In this document: positions 18,991 to 28,219 of the stretch, piece after piece
Position numbering within the stretch: position 1 is the stretch's first letter
Layout: each line of letters starts with the position of its first letter
Source: Flavobacterium sp. NG2
GTDB taxonomy: Bacteria; Bacteroidota; Bacteroidia; Flavobacteriales; Flavobacteriaceae
Direction: 5' to 3'
DNA length: 64,000 nt
Assembly (NCBI RefSeq): GCF_034119845.1
Contig: NZ_CP139420.1
Location: forward strand, 2,582,001 to 2,646,000
Position numbers and translations under genes: made by a program
Notes under the pieces: generated by a model
Seen by the model: only the letters and a program-made list of their open reading frames with translations
What the model was told of the DNA's origin: nothing
Databases searched by the model: none

Positions 18991-19413
18991 CTAGTTCTTT
19001 TTCTCAAAGCGCATCATCACAACATCATCGATAAAGAACAATAATTTTCCCTCAATGATAGTATATCTGTTTACTTTTTGAAGCATAGTATAAAAAGCTT
19101 GTTCACCTTGTCCTGGACAAGCCATTCTGGTTCCAAAAGGAGTTTCAAAATTGATTTTTTGATTGTCGATAGTATATTTGCTTCCAAAATTATTACAACT
19201 GGAATGGCCGCTTACTTTATTTGTTTTGGTGTCAAAAGTGATTTCGGGTTTCTTATCTGGATACAATCCTCCAAAAGCGATTCGGCTACCAGAGATGTAA
19301 GTGAGTTGCCAATTTCCGTCTAAGTTGTTTTCAGTATAGGTATCTGTTTTTACGGTTTTACAAGCAATTAAAATAAATACTAATAAAAGGGAAAGGCAGG
19401 CAATTTTTTTCAT
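18991..19413 (-). CDS. META domain lipoprotein (HslJ-like)
   Basis: A 140-residue protein with a lipoprotein signal (MKKIACLSLLLVFILIAC, lipobox LIAC, C18). The mature domain has the META/HslJ features: LDGNWQLTYISG, a conserved HSSCNNFGSKY turn, FGTRMACPGQGEQAFYTML and a final strand FIDDVVMMRFEKK. The family is linked to heat or antibiotic tolerance in some bacteria, with no defined biochemical role. Its ATG lies 30 nt after the lpxD stop on the same strand and a strong terminator follows, so it is probably the second gene of an lpxD unit. Confidence 0.88.
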   Translation of the reverse strand: MKKIACLSLLLVFILIACKTVKTDTYTENNLDGNWQLTYISGSRIAFGGLYPDKKPEITFDTKTNKVSGHSSCNNFGSKYTIDNQKINFETPFGTRMACPGQGEQAFYTMLQKVNRYTIIEGKLLFFIDDVVMMRFEKKN

Positions 19414-19443
19414 GTTAATCTAAAGCGTATGAATGTTTTGAAA

Positions 19444-20442
19444 TTATTTTTTGGATTCGTTGACTAATCGTTTCAAGATAGCCCATTGTTTTAGTGCGTC
19501 ACGAGCTTCAACCGCAGGATAACCCAACATGGTTTTTCCAGCAGGAATATCACCTGTAACTCCAGAGCCAGCACCTACAATGGCTCCTGAGCCAATAGTT
19601 GTATGGTCTTTGATAGAAGCGCTTCCGCCGATAATAACACCATCGCCTAAAGTCACAGAACCCGCAAGTCCGCTGTTTCCAGCCATGATGCAAAAACGAC
19701 CTAGTTTGCTGTTGTGTCCTATTTGAACCAAATTGTCAATTTTGCAACCATCACCTAAAATAGTAGAACTGAATTTTCCTCTATCTACGCAAGCATTAGC
19801 TCCAATTTCAACATTGTTCCCGATAATTACATTTCCAATTTGTGGAATTTTTACCAATCCTCTTTCAGGACAAGGACGGAATCCGAAACCATCAGCTCCA
19901 ATAGTAGCGTTAGGGTGAATAATACAATCGTTACCAATATGGCAACGTTCTCTTACCACGGTTCCAGACCAAATTACCGTATTTTTTCCAATGGTAGAAG
20001 CGTCTAGTATTGTTACATTTGGATATAGAATAGTGTTTTCTCCAATAGTTACTTTAGGTCCAATATAACAACCGGCGCCAATTTTAGCACCTGCGTTGAT
20101 AACAGCCGTAGCATCAACATTTGCTGAAGGATGAATTTCGAATTCGAATTCAGGCATTGGCGAAGCAAAAAGATTCAAAATTTGCGACATAGCCAAGTCG
20201 GCATTTTTCACTTTGATGAAGGCTCTGTTTTCACCTGGTTCAATTGAAATGTCTTCATTTACAACAGCAACACAAGCGTTTGAGCTAGCCCATAGTTTTT
20301 CATATTTTTTATTTCCAATAAACGAAATTTCCGTATTGGTAGCTACTTCTAATTGTTCAGGAGCAGTAATGTTTTGTATAGTGTCTCCTAAAATAACACC
20401 TTTAAGGACGTCGTTTATTTCTAAAATAGAATATGATTTCAT
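19444..20442 (-). CDS. lpxD: UDP-3-O-acylglucosamine N-acyltransferase
   Basis: A 332-residue acyltransferase of lipid A synthesis that adds the N-linked acyl chain to UDP-3-O-acyl-glucosamine, using acyl-ACP in the cytoplasm. The N-terminal uridine-binding domain (1-100) is followed by a left-handed beta helix of hexapeptide repeats (105-310; for example AKIGAGCYIGPKVTIGENT). The catalytic His is H243 in QIGHNSKLG. The C-terminus has MLGYPAVEARDALKQW. It is not beside lpxA, lpxC or fabZ here, so it may be a second lpxD copy, as seen in Flavobacteria. Followed by the META lipoprotein gene. Confidence 0.95.
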   Translation of the reverse strand: MKSYSILEINDVLKGVILGDTIQNITAPEQLEVATNTEISFIGNKKYEKLWASSNACVAVVNEDISIEPGENRAFIKVKNADLAMSQILNLFASPMPEFEFEIHPSANVDATAVINAGAKIGAGCYIGPKVTIGENTILYPNVTILDASTIGKNTVIWSGTVVRERCHIGNDCIIHPNATIGADGFGFRPCPERGLVKIPQIGNVIIGNNVEIGANACVDRGKFSSTILGDGCKIDNLVQIGHNSKLGRFCIMAGNSGLAGSVTLGDGVIIGGSASIKDHTTIGSGAIVGAGSGVTGDIPAGKTMLGYPAVEARDALKQWAILKRLVNESKK

Positions 20443-20566
20443 AATGAGTTTGTTATAATAATCAAATAAAGTGAATTGCTATTGGTATTCCTAATTTTTG
20501 GATAGTTAGACTGTCAATATTAACATAATTACAACTTAATTTTAAAAAACTTGTGTAAGTTTAATA

Positions 20567-20620
20567 CAAAAAAATAATAGCTTTTCAATCTAGTTTTACT
20601 ATACTAGTTGAAAAGCTATT
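20567..20620 (-). terminator. Terminator of prfB
   Basis: AATAGCTTTTCAA pairs with TTGAAAAGCTATT, and the inner CTAGT/ACTAG extends the stem (20576-20620). A run of A at 20568-20574 gives the T tract on the - strand. Confidence 0.85.
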
Positions 20621-20661
20621 GGTTTGTTAAGACAAATATATAGACGCTAAATAGGTCGTAA

Positions 20662-21760
20662 CTATTCTTCTTCTCGTTGTCCCATCATCATCAAATAGGC
20701 TTTCAAGAAAGGGTCAATATCGCCATTCATCACGCCATCTACATTACTGGTTTCATGTCCAGTTCGTACATCTTTGACTAATTTGTAAGGTTGCATTACA
20801 TAATTTCGAATTTGCGAACCCCATTCTATTTTCATTTTTCCAGCTTCAATATCTGAACGTTGTTCGAGTTGCTTTTTTAGCTCAATTTCATACAATTGCG
20901 ATTTAAGCATTTGCATCGCTCGGGTTCTGTTATCGTGTTGAGACCTTGTCTCTGAACATTGAATTTGAATTCCAGAAGGTTTATGGTACAGTTGAACCTT
21001 AGTCTCTACTTTATTGACATTTTGTCCTCCAGCACCACTAGAACGAGAGGTGATAATTTCGATATCAGCAGGGTTGATTTCAATTTCAATTGTATCATCG
21101 ACTAAAGGATAAACATAAACAGAAGCAAATGAGGTATGTCTTTTCGCATTGCTATCAAAAGGGGAGATACGTACTAAACGATGTACTCCATTTTCACCTT
21201 TTAGATAACCAAAAGCATAATCACCTTCAATTTCTAATGTCACTGTTTTTATACCTGCCGCATCACCTTCTTGATAGTTAAGCTCTCGTATTTTGTAACC
21301 TGATTTTTCAGCCCACATCATATACATTCGCATCAGCATCGAAGCCCAGTCACAACTTTCTGTTCCTCCAGCACCAGCCGTAATTTGCAATACAGCACTC
21401 AAACTATCTGCTTCGTCAGAAAGCATATTTTTGAATTCAATTCCTTCAATATGAAGTGCGGCTTTTTCGTACTGCTCGTCTAATTCTTCGGGGGTAAGTT
21501 CACCTTCTTTGTAAAACTCGTGGGCTAACTGCAATTCATCAGTCAATTCTATTGCCTTATTGTAATCTTCAATCCATTTCTTTTTGGAAGTCAGGTTTTT
21601 TACAATCAGCTCTGCTTCTTTGGCATTATTCCAAAAATCAGGGGCAAAAGTCTTCTCTTCTTCGTTGGCAATTTCGATTAGTTTCGCATCAACGTCAAAG
21701 ATACCTCCTCAACGCACCAAGGCGCTCTACAATACCTTTAATTTGTTCGGTAGTTGTCAT
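20662..21760 (-). CDS. prfB: Peptide chain release factor 2, with programmed +1 frameshift
   Basis: RF2 ends translation at UGA and UAA. The frame from the ATG at 21760 ([21 protein letters not shown]) stops at codon 22, a TGA at 21695-21697. The sequence AGG AGG TAT CTT TGA at this point is the classic RF2 autoregulatory frameshift site with an internal Shine-Dalgarno AGGAGG (21704-21709). Skipping one base joins it to the long frame continuing [22 protein letters not shown], giving 365 residues, the E. coli RF2 length. The second part holds the stop-codon tripeptide SPF ([13 protein letters not shown]) and the GGQ loop ([11 protein letters not shown]). It is not a pseudogene. A -7 box lies at 21783-21790. 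Confidence 0.96.
21694..21709 (-). promoter_or_regulatory. prfB programmed frameshift site
   Basis: On the - strand the order is AGGAGG, three bases, CTT and TGA. The SD-like hexamer at 21704-21709 is placed to promote +1 slippage on CTT. When RF2 is scarce, the TGA is read slowly and shifting increases, so RF2 controls its own synthesis. Confidence 0.92.
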
Positions 21761-21782
21761 AAATTATTATAATTTTGTTGCG

Positions 21783-21790
21783 CAAAAATA
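21783..21790 (-). promoter_or_regulatory. Candidate -7 box of prfB
   Basis: Reads TATTTTTG on the - strand, 22 nt before the prfB ATG at 21760. Confidence 0.6.
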
Positions 21791-21803
21791 GAAAAATTTT
21801 ACG

Positions 21804-21828
21804 AAGGGACAAGTCGTGACTTGTTCAT
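21804..21828. repeat. GGGACAAGTCG palindrome, degenerate copy
   Basis: GGGACAAGTCGTGACTTGTTC (21806-21826) is a slightly decayed copy of the palindrome found perfect at 33319-33346 and in two forms at 29517-29541 and 29570-29592. Confidence 0.7.
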
Positions 21829-21848
21829 ATCATATTATAAAAAAATAT

Positions 21849-22874
21849 ATGGAAATCAACCTAGTTAGTGACACGGTTACAAAACCTAATTTTGAAATGC
21901 TAGAGTGTATGTTTAATGCTCAAGTAGGGGATGATGTTTATAAGCAAGACCCCACAGTTATAGAACTTGAGGCTACCGTAGCGCAAATTTTCGGAATGGA
22001 AGCAGGTTTGTTTTTTCCATCAGGAACAATGGCTAATCAAGCTGCTATTAAACTTCATACTAATCCTGGAGACCAAATTATAGCCGATAAAAATGCACAT
22101 GTTTATTTGTTCGAAGGTGGAGGTGCTTCTTTTAATAGTGGCGTTTCTTTTAATTTGATTGATGGTGAAAGGGGGATGATTACTGCTGACCAAGTTACTC
22201 AAGCGATAAATAAAAAAGAGTTTTATCATAGTGCTTTAACAAGCTTAGTTTGTGTTGAAAATACAACAAATAAAGGAGGTGGTGCTTGTTATGAGCTTGA
22301 AGAACTCCAAAAAATAAAAGCTGTTTGTGATGCTAATAACTTGAAATTGCACATGGACGGTGCTCGTATTTGGAATGCTTTAATGGCTAAGAAACAAAAT
22401 CCAAAAGCTTTCGGTCAAATTTGTGATACGATTTCAGTTTGTTTGTCAAAAGGTTTAGGAGCGCCAATTGGTTCTGTTTTGTTAGGAGATAAAGAAACGA
22501 TTAATCGTGCTTTGCGTGTTCGAAAAATATTAGGAGGCGGTATGAGACAAGTAGGTTATTTAGCGGCAGCTGGTTTGTATGCATTGGAAAATAATATAGC
22601 AAAATTGCCAGAAGACCACCGCAGAGCTAAAGAATTAGCACAAGTTTTATCGAAAACGAATTGGGTAGCTTCTGTTGAACCTGTTGAAACGAATATTATA
22701 ATGTTTTCAATTCAATCGAATTATAATCCTGTCCTAGTAATTGAAAAGTTAAAACAAAAGAATATTTCTATCAGCGCCTTGGGAGAAAATAAACTCCGAA
22801 TGGTAACTCATTTAGATTACAGAGAAGTGATGCATGGTTATGTGCTTGAAACGATTGCGAAATTGGAGATGTAA
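21849..22874 (+). CDS. ltaE: Low-specificity L-threonine aldolase
   Basis: A 341-residue PLP enzyme that cleaves threonine or allo-threonine to glycine and acetaldehyde. MEINLVSDTVTKPNFEM, VGDDVYKQDPTV, FPSGTMANQAA and the PLP lysine K201 in CLSKGLGAPIGS are all standard for the fold type I aldolases (beta-eliminating lyase family). The start at 21849 is chosen because the frame upstream (from 21816) runs through the palindromic repeat. Cytoplasmic, monocistronic, divergent from prfB. Confidence 0.93.
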   Translation: MEINLVSDTVTKPNFEMLECMFNAQVGDDVYKQDPTVIELEATVAQIFGMEAGLFFPSGTMANQAAIKLHTNPGDQIIADKNAHVYLFEGGGASFNSGVSFNLIDGERGMITADQVTQAINKKEFYHSALTSLVCVENTTNKGGGACYELEELQKIKAVCDANNLKLHMDGARIWNALMAKKQNPKAFGQICDTISVCLSKGLGAPIGSVLLGDKETINRALRVRKILGGGMRQVGYLAAAGLYALENNIAKLPEDHRRAKELAQVLSKTNWVASVEPVETNIIMFSIQSNYNPVLVIEKLKQKNISISALGENKLRMVTHLDYREVMHGYVLETIAKLEM

Positions 22875-22880
22875 TATTTG

Positions 22881-23015
22881 AAAGAGACACGAATTTTACG
22901 AATTAGCACAAATTCTTTGCATTTTAAAAATTACACTAATTTTATTTGCCTAATGCAAATTAGTGTAATAAAAAGGTTTAGTTTTCGTGTAAATTGGTGT
23001 AATTCGTGTCTCTTT
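22881..23015. repeat. Nested inverted repeat, 'GTGTAATTCGTGTC' family
   Basis: AAAGAGACACGAATT (22881-22895) pairs perfectly with AATTCGTGTCTCTTT (23001-23015), and inside it ATTACACTAATTT (22930-22942) pairs perfectly with AAATTAGTGTAAT (22957-22969). The two arms are built from the same word, GTGTAATTcGTG. It lies between convergent genes and may also terminate both. A fragment of the same word occurs at about 1235-1255. Confidence 0.8.
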
Positions 23016-23023
23016 TTAAAGTT

Positions 23024-23344
23024 TTATTTAAACAAATTATCCATTCCTGGAATCATTGGCATATCCATTTTGGCAACTGCATCTAATTCAGCGTCTTGAA
23101 TTTTTGTAGCGTTATCAATGGCTTTATTTAAAACTAAGATTAAATAATCTTCGAGTTGTTCTTTATCTTCTAACAGCTCATCTGCTATTGTTATTGATTT
23201 TATTTTACGACTAGCGCTAATTGATACTTTCAATAAACTGTCAGAACTTTGTTCGTCAATAAAAACAGTATCCAATCGTTTTTTTGTCAATTCGATTTTA
23301 TTTTGGGTTTCTTTCAATTTGCCCATCATTCCCATTAAATCCAT
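23024..23344 (-). CDS. YbaB/EbfC family nucleoid-associated protein
   Basis: A 106-residue small DNA-binding protein. Met-rich N-terminus [18 protein letters not shown], central strands [20 protein letters not shown], and the C-terminal helix and tail [16 protein letters not shown] ... [11 protein letters not shown] fit YbaB/EbfC, whose dimers bind DNA with tweezer-like helices. In many bacteria it sits with dnaX and recR; here it stands alone and convergent to the threonine aldolase, with the nested inverted repeat between them. Confidence 0.9.
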   Translation of the reverse strand: MDLMGMMGKLKETQNKIELTKKRLDTVFIDEQSSDSLLKVSISASRKIKSITIADELLEDKEQLEDYLILVLNKAIDNATKIQDAELDAVAKMDMPMIPGMDNLFK

Positions 23345-23446
23345 TTTTATTTTTTTTAGTGTTTATATGGCTAAATTAATATATTTGAACCAAAACACAA
23401 TGTTAAAATAGATGAAAAGCCTATACGTTTTAAGTTGGCTTTGACT

Positions 23447-23454
23447 TATTTTTG
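23447..23454 (+). promoter_or_regulatory. Candidate -7 box of oligopeptidase B gene
   Basis: TATTTTTG matches TAnnTTTG, 34 nt before the ATG at 23488. It overlaps the in-frame TTG at 23452, which is therefore not the start. Confidence 0.6.
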
Positions 23455-23487
23455 CCAGCAATTTATATCCTATTTGAAACTTACCTA

Positions 23488-25542
23488 ATGATAGATACCA
23501 TACAAGCTCCTTCTGCCAAAATTATACCTACTGAATTAGAGAAATTCGGGGATGTTCGAATTGATAATTATTTTTGGTTAAATGACCGAGAAAACCCTGA
23601 GGTTATTGATTATCTAAAACAAGAAAACGAATATTACGAGGGAATGACTGCTCATACGAAAGCGTTTCAAAACGAATTGTATGAGGAGATGAAAGGCCGA
23701 ATCAAGGAAGATGATGAGTCGGTTCCCTATTTGTATAATGGCTATTATTACATCACTCGCTTTGAAACAGGGAAAGGATATCCTATTTATGCTCGAAAAA
23801 AAGGGAGTCTTACGGCCAAGGAAGAAATTCTATTTGACTGTAATGTATTGGCTGAAGGACAAGCGTATTTTAAATTGGGCGGAATGAGTATTAGTCCGGA
23901 TAATAAATTAGCTCTTTTTAGTACTGATGTTATTGGTAGACGTATTTATACGATTCAGGTTAAAAACCTAGAAACAGGAGAAATTTTAGAGGATAGAATC
24001 GAAAAAGTAACGGGTTCGGCAGTTTGGGCTAATGACAATAAAACTTTTTTTTATTCTTCGCAGGACGAAGTAACACTACGTGCAGATAAAATTTTGAAGC
24101 ATAAATTAGGAACTAAGCATGAAGAAGATGTTTTAGTTTATTTTGAAAAGGATGATACTTTTAGTGTTGATGTATCTAAAACGAAATCCAGAAAATACCT
24201 TACCATTGAGGCAAGTAGTACTTTGACAACAGAATATCGTATTTTGAATGCTGATACACCTGATGGAAAGTTCAAAATGTTCCAAAAAAGAAAAAGAGGG
24301 GTAGAGTACAGCATTAATCATTATAAGGAAAGCTTTTATATTTTAACAAATAAAGATGATGCGGACAATTTTAAATTAATGAAAACGCCTGAAGATGCAA
24401 CAACATCTGATAATTGGGAAGAGTTAATTGCGCACCGTGAAGATGTTTTGTTAGAAAATGTCGAAATATTTGCTACTTATTTAGTACTTGAAGAGCGGAC
24501 AGGAGGTTTGAATAAAATCAGAATCATGTCATGGGATGGGAAAGAAGAATATTATTTGCCTTTTGGCAGTGAAACCTATACCGCTTATACGTCAACGAAT
24601 GTTGATTTTGAAACTGAAATTTTACGTTATAGTTATCAGTCGATGGCAACACCTTCTTCGATTATTGATTTCAATATGCGAACAAAAGAAAAGGAAGTTA
24701 AGAAAGAGCAAGCAGTTTTAGGTGGAAAATTCGATAAAAACAATTATACAGAAGAAAGAGTTTGGGCTACAGCCCAAGATGGTACTAAGGTTCCTATTTC
24801 GATGGTGTACCGCAAGGAATTAAAGAAAGATGCGTCTAATCCATTGTTGTTGTATGCGTATGGTTCTTATGGACATTCTATGGATGCTTATTTTTCTTCA
24901 ACACGATTATCATTGTTAGATCGTGGATTTATTTATGCTATTGCACATGTTCGTGGGGGTGAAGATTTAGGGAGACAATGGTATGAAGACGGAAAATTGT
25001 TAAAAAAGAAAAATACATTCTCTGATTTTATTGATTGTTCTACATTTGTTATCGAACAAAAATACACTTCGCCAGCACATTTGTATGCAGAGGGTGGTTC
25101 GGCTGGGGGACTCTTAATGGGGGTTATTGCAAACGAAGCTCCAGACTTATATAATGGTATTATTGCTCAAGTGCCTTTTGTAGATGTAATGACGACTATG
25201 CTCGATGATACAATTCCATTGACAACAGGTGAATATGATGAATGGGGAAATCCAAATGTGAAAAAGTATTATAATTATATGAGGTCTTATTCTCCTTATG
25301 ATAATGTAAAAAAACAAAAATATCCTAATATGTATGTTTCAACTGGATTGCATGATTCGCAAGTGCAGTATTGGGAACCTGCAAAATGGGTTGCCAAATT
25401 AAGAACAGTAAAACAAGATGATACTGTTTTGTATCTTGACACAAACATGGATGCTGGTCATGGAGGGGCTTCAGGACGATTTGAAGCACTTAGAGAATTA
25501 GCAAAAGAATTTAGTTTTTTACTAGAATTAGAAAAAAAATAA
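23488..25542 (+). CDS. ptrB: Oligopeptidase B (S9A family serine peptidase)
   Basis: A 684-residue enzyme, near the length of E. coli PtrB, that cuts short peptides after basic residues. The N-terminal part is a seven-bladed propeller (about 80-410). The catalytic alpha/beta hydrolase domain follows with YGSYGHSM, AHVRGGEDLGRQWYEDGK, nucleophile S538 in AEGGSAGGLLMG and H658 in MDAGHGGASGR. The acidic segment DDTIPLTTGEYDEWGNP is typical of oligopeptidase B, not prolyl oligopeptidase. No signal peptide. Monocistronic with its own -7 box. Confidence 0.92.
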   Translation: MIDTIQAPSAKIIPTELEKFGDVRIDNYFWLNDRENPEVIDYLKQENEYYEGMTAHTKAFQNELYEEMKGRIKEDDESVPYLYNGYYYITRFETGKGYPIYARKKGSLTAKEEILFDCNVLAEGQAYFKLGGMSISPDNKLALFSTDVIGRRIYTIQVKNLETGEILEDRIEKVTGSAVWANDNKTFFYSSQDEVTLRADKILKHKLGTKHEEDVLVYFEKDDTFSVDVSKTKSRKYLTIEASSTLTTEYRILNADTPDGKFKMFQKRKRGVEYSINHYKESFYILTNKDDADNFKLMKTPEDATTSDNWEELIAHREDVLLENVEIFATYLVLEERTGGLNKIRIMSWDGKEEYYLPFGSETYTAYTSTNVDFETEILRYSYQSMATPSSIIDFNMRTKEKEVKKEQAVLGGKFDKNNYTEERVWATAQDGTKVPISMVYRKELKKDASNPLLLYAYGSYGHSMDAYFSSTRLSLLDRGFIYAIAHVRGGEDLGRQWYEDGKLLKKKNTFSDFIDCSTFVIEQKYTSPAHLYAEGGSAGGLLMGVIANEAPDLYNGIIAQVPFVDVMTTMLDDTIPLTTGEYDEWGNPNVKKYYNYMRSYSPYDNVKKQKYPNMYVSTGLHDSQVQYWEPAKWVAKLRTVKQDDTVLYLDTNMDAGHGGASGRFEALRELAKEFSFLLELEKK

Positions 25543-25563
25543 AGAGTAATTGGATTTTTTTGT

Positions 25564-25571
25564 TAAATTTG
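25564..25571 (+). promoter_or_regulatory. Candidate -7 box of cysteine synthase-family gene
   Basis: TAAATTTG fits TAnnTTTG, 48 nt before the ATG at 25619. Confidence 0.5.
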
Positions 25572-25618
25572 CAATGTATCATTGTTAAATAAAATTAACC
25601 TTGATTAACTATTTTTTT

Positions 25619-26659
25619 ATGAAAGAAGAAATAAATGCTTATAATAATGTTTTAGAGTTGATAGGCAATACACCGCTTATCAAACTAAATAAAGTAACCG
25701 AAAACATTGAAGGAAACTTCTATGCTAAGGTGGAAGCTTTTAATCCGGGTCATTCTTCTAAAGATAGAATCGCATTATACATTATTGAAGAAGCTGAGAG
25801 AAAAGGAATATTATCGCCTGGTGATACTATAATTGAAACAACTTCTGGGAATACTGGATTTAGTTTGGCTATGGTGAGCATTATCAAGGGGTATAATTGC
25901 GTTCTAGCTGTAAGTTCTAAATCATCTAAAGATAAGATAGATATGCTTCGTTGTCTTGGAGCAAAAGTATATGTTTGTCCAGCACATGTGGCTGCAGATG
26001 ATGAACGTTCGTATTATAGCGTTGCTAAAAGATTACATGAAGAAACTCAAGGTTCAGTATATATTAATCAATATTTCAACCAATTGAATATTGATGCACA
26101 TTACAATACTACAGGACCAGAAATATGGAAGCAAACTAATGGTAAAATCACCCACCTTGTTGCTTGTAGTGGAACTGGAGGAACTATTTCAGGTACAGCT
26201 AAATACTTAAAAGAACAAAATCCAAATATCAAAATTTTAGCAGTAGATGCTTTTGGGTCGGTATTGAAAAAGTACCATGAAACAAAAGAATTTGATACAG
26301 ATGAGATTTATCCTTATCGTATTGAAGGATTAGGGAAAAATCTAATTCCATCGGCTACTGACTTTGATGTAATTGATAAGTTTATGAAAGTAACTGATGA
26401 AGAAAGTGCACATTCTGCAAGAGAAATCACTAGGAAAGAAGGTTTGTTTGTTGGATATACTTCAGGAGCTGTTTTACAAGCTATAAAACAATATGGAGAT
26501 GAAGGTGAGTTTACTAAAGATAGTAATGTAATTGCTATTTTTCCAGATCATGGTTCAAGATACATGAGTAAAGTATTTAGTGATGATTGGATGAACGAAC
26601 AAGGATTCTTTGATAGTGTTAATGAAGAAGAAACTCAAAAAATTGAATTGATTAAATAG
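25619..26659 (+). CDS. Cysteine synthase / cystathionine beta-synthase family PLP enzyme
   Basis: A 346-residue fold type II PLP enzyme. [17 protein letters not shown] opens the family pattern, K48 in [10 protein letters not shown] is the PLP lysine, [11 protein letters not shown] binds the substrate carboxylate and [11 protein letters not shown] the PLP phosphate. The C-terminal extension beyond about 320 is short, with no CBS domains, so it is either an O-acetylserine sulfhydrylase or a domain-less cystathionine beta-synthase. The replacement of the usual PGGS(V/S)KDR by PGHSSKDR slightly favours the CBS-like side. Cytoplasmic; monocistronic with a strong terminator. I chose the ATG at 25619. 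Confidence 0.88.
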   Translation: MKEEINAYNNVLELIGNTPLIKLNKVTENIEGNFYAKVEAFNPGHSSKDRIALYIIEEAERKGILSPGDTIIETTSGNTGFSLAMVSIIKGYNCVLAVSSKSSKDKIDMLRCLGAKVYVCPAHVAADDERSYYSVAKRLHEETQGSVYINQYFNQLNIDAHYNTTGPEIWKQTNGKITHLVACSGTGGTISGTAKYLKEQNPNIKILAVDAFGSVLKKYHETKEFDTDEIYPYRIEGLGKNLIPSATDFDVIDKFMKVTDEESAHSAREITRKEGLFVGYTSGAVLQAIKQYGDEGEFTKDSNVIAIFPDHGSRYMSKVFSDDWMNEQGFFDSVNEEETQKIELIK

Positions 26660-26682
26660 TTTTAACTGTTTTTTAAGAATAG

Positions 26683-26716
26683 TAAAAAACTTCAGAGAAA
26701 TCTGGAGTTTTTTTTG
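26683..26716 (+). terminator. Terminator after the cysteine synthase-family gene
   Basis: ACTTCAGA (26689-26696) pairs with TCTGGAGT (26701-26708, one G-U), with a run of T after it. Confidence 0.85.
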
Positions 26717-26876
26717 TTTAAGGGATAAATGTATTGTTGTTAAATTGGTAGTGAGGCTATATTCTTGTAAGCTAGTAAACACTTTAGTTAAGCATAATAG
26801 TAGTACTCATTTTATAATTTTTACTGATGTTCAGTTTTAAAATAGAATATTTTAGAAGTTGATATTCATTATTTGT

Positions 26877-28040
26877 CTACTGTTTTCTTAATTTCCTTAA
26901 ATAATATAATCCCACTATTGGTCCTATAGCTAGGATTGAGTAGCTATATTGGTTTCCCATGTGTTCTAATACAATTTGAAGGATTTGAATACTAATAATT
27001 GTAATAAAAAAACCAATACAATTTACGATTGTAATAACGGAACCTTTTATATTACTTGGTGCGTTTTGGGCTACTAAAGTTGAAAATAATGGAGAATCTG
27101 CAATAACTACAAAAGACCAAAATAGAAGAAAGCTAATAAAAAGAAACTCTGAATCAATCATTATAAAAAAGGGAGAAACAAGACAGCAGCAACCAGATAA
27201 AAATAAAATCGTTTTAGAAAGCTTTTCGGTTCCAATAAAAGTTGATAGATAACCGCTAAGAATACAGGCAATACTTCCTATTGCAATTATTCCAAAAGAG
27301 TACAAGGAAATAGAATAGTTTAATTCGGGATGTAGATTTTGATGAAATTGTAGCATCAGAGGCAAGAAAGTCCAAAAAGCGTAAAGTTCCCACATATGAC
27401 CAAAATATCCAACTGCGGCTGCTGTAAGTGACTTATTTCTAAATGCGGTGTATATTGTTGTTAGTTGAAATTGTGTTCCTTTAGTACGATAAGGACCATC
27501 TGGAATAAAAAGAACTATTAAGAATCCTCCAATTACCGAAAATGTTGAGGTAGCATAAGCAACATATTGCCAAGGTAAGTTAAAGGCCATCCCTTTAATA
27601 AGATGAGGGAAAGCAGTGCCAAGTACTAAAGCACCAACTAAATAACCTAATGATTTTCCTAAACTGCTGTTATAGTAATCAGCGGCAATTTTGATTCCGA
27701 TAGGGTAAATACCCGCGAGAAAAAATCCAGTAAAAAAACGAAATAAAAGCAAACCCCAAACGTTGATTTGTGGTACATTTATCCACATATTAAAAATAGC
27801 AGCTAAAATAGCACTTACAAAAAATACCCAAGAAGGTGAGTAACGATCAGCTATTGAAAACAAAGCGTAAAATAAGGTTCCAATAATAAACCCCAATTGA
27901 ATAGCACTTGTGCTATGTGCAAGAAATTCTTTTCCTAGTCCGAGATGAACAATCAATTCGGGTAACACAGCATTTCCTGCAAACCAAAGGGAGGTACATA
28001 GAAATTGAGCAATGACAATGAGGAATAATACTTTTTTCAT
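26877..28040 (-). CDS. MFS transporter
   Basis: A 387-residue protein with about 12 hydrophobic segments, starting MKKVLFLIVIAQFLCTSLWF. The inter-helix motif after TM2 (FSIADRYSPSWVF) and RFFTGFFLAGIYPIGIKI in the TM4/TM5 region are typical of the major facilitator superfamily. The substrate cannot be read from sequence. The start ATG at 28040 is preferred to an in-frame TTG at 28055, which falls in the -7 box. It follows the argH terminator on the same strand, so it has its own promoter and is not clearly part of the arginine cluster. Confidence 0.85.
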   Translation of the reverse strand: MKKVLFLIVIAQFLCTSLWFAGNAVLPELIVHLGLGKEFLAHSTSAIQLGFIIGTLFYALFSIADRYSPSWVFFVSAILAAIFNMWINVPQINVWGLLLFRFFTGFFLAGIYPIGIKIAADYYNSSLGKSLGYLVGALVLGTAFPHLIKGMAFNLPWQYVAYATSTFSVIGGFLIVLFIPDGPYRTKGTQFQLTTIYTAFRNKSLTAAAVGYFGHMWELYAFWTFLPLMLQFHQNLHPELNYSISLYSFGIIAIGSIACILSGYLSTFIGTEKLSKTILFLSGCCCLVSPFFIMIDSEFLFISFLLFWSFVVIADSPLFSTLVAQNAPSNIKGSVITIVNCIGFFITIISIQILQIVLEHMGNQYSYSILAIGPIVGLYYLRKLRKQ

Positions 28041-28052
28041 TTTTTTTGATTT

Positions 28053-28060
28053 CAAAAATA
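28053..28060 (-). promoter_or_regulatory. Candidate -7 box of the MFS gene
   Basis: Reads TATTTTTG on the - strand and lies 12 nt before the ATG at 28040, which would leave an mRNA leader of only a few bases. Confidence 0.45.
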
Positions 28061-28152
28061 GTCTAATAGCTTTGTTTTTTAGTGCAATAACTAAATTCTA
28101 ACCTTTGTAATTAAAACTTTCATAGTTTAATATCACAGTGAAATAATGTTTA

Positions 28153-28191
28153 ATAAAAAAACTGTTCAAAAATTACTCTTTGAACAGTTTA
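28153..28191 (-). terminator. Terminator of the arginine cluster (after argH)
   Basis: AAACTGTTCAAA (28159-28170) pairs perfectly with TTTGAACAGTTT (28179-28190); the A run at 28154-28160 is the T tract on the - strand. It marks the end of the long - strand operon. Confidence 0.88.
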
Positions 28192-28219
28192 TTGCTAATT
28201 ATTTATTTTGAAAAATAAA

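Noticed and set aside
20662..21760. prfB as a frameshifted pseudogene
   Set aside because: The break sits at the classic AGGAGG-TAT-CTT-TGA site and joining the frames gives exactly 365 residues.
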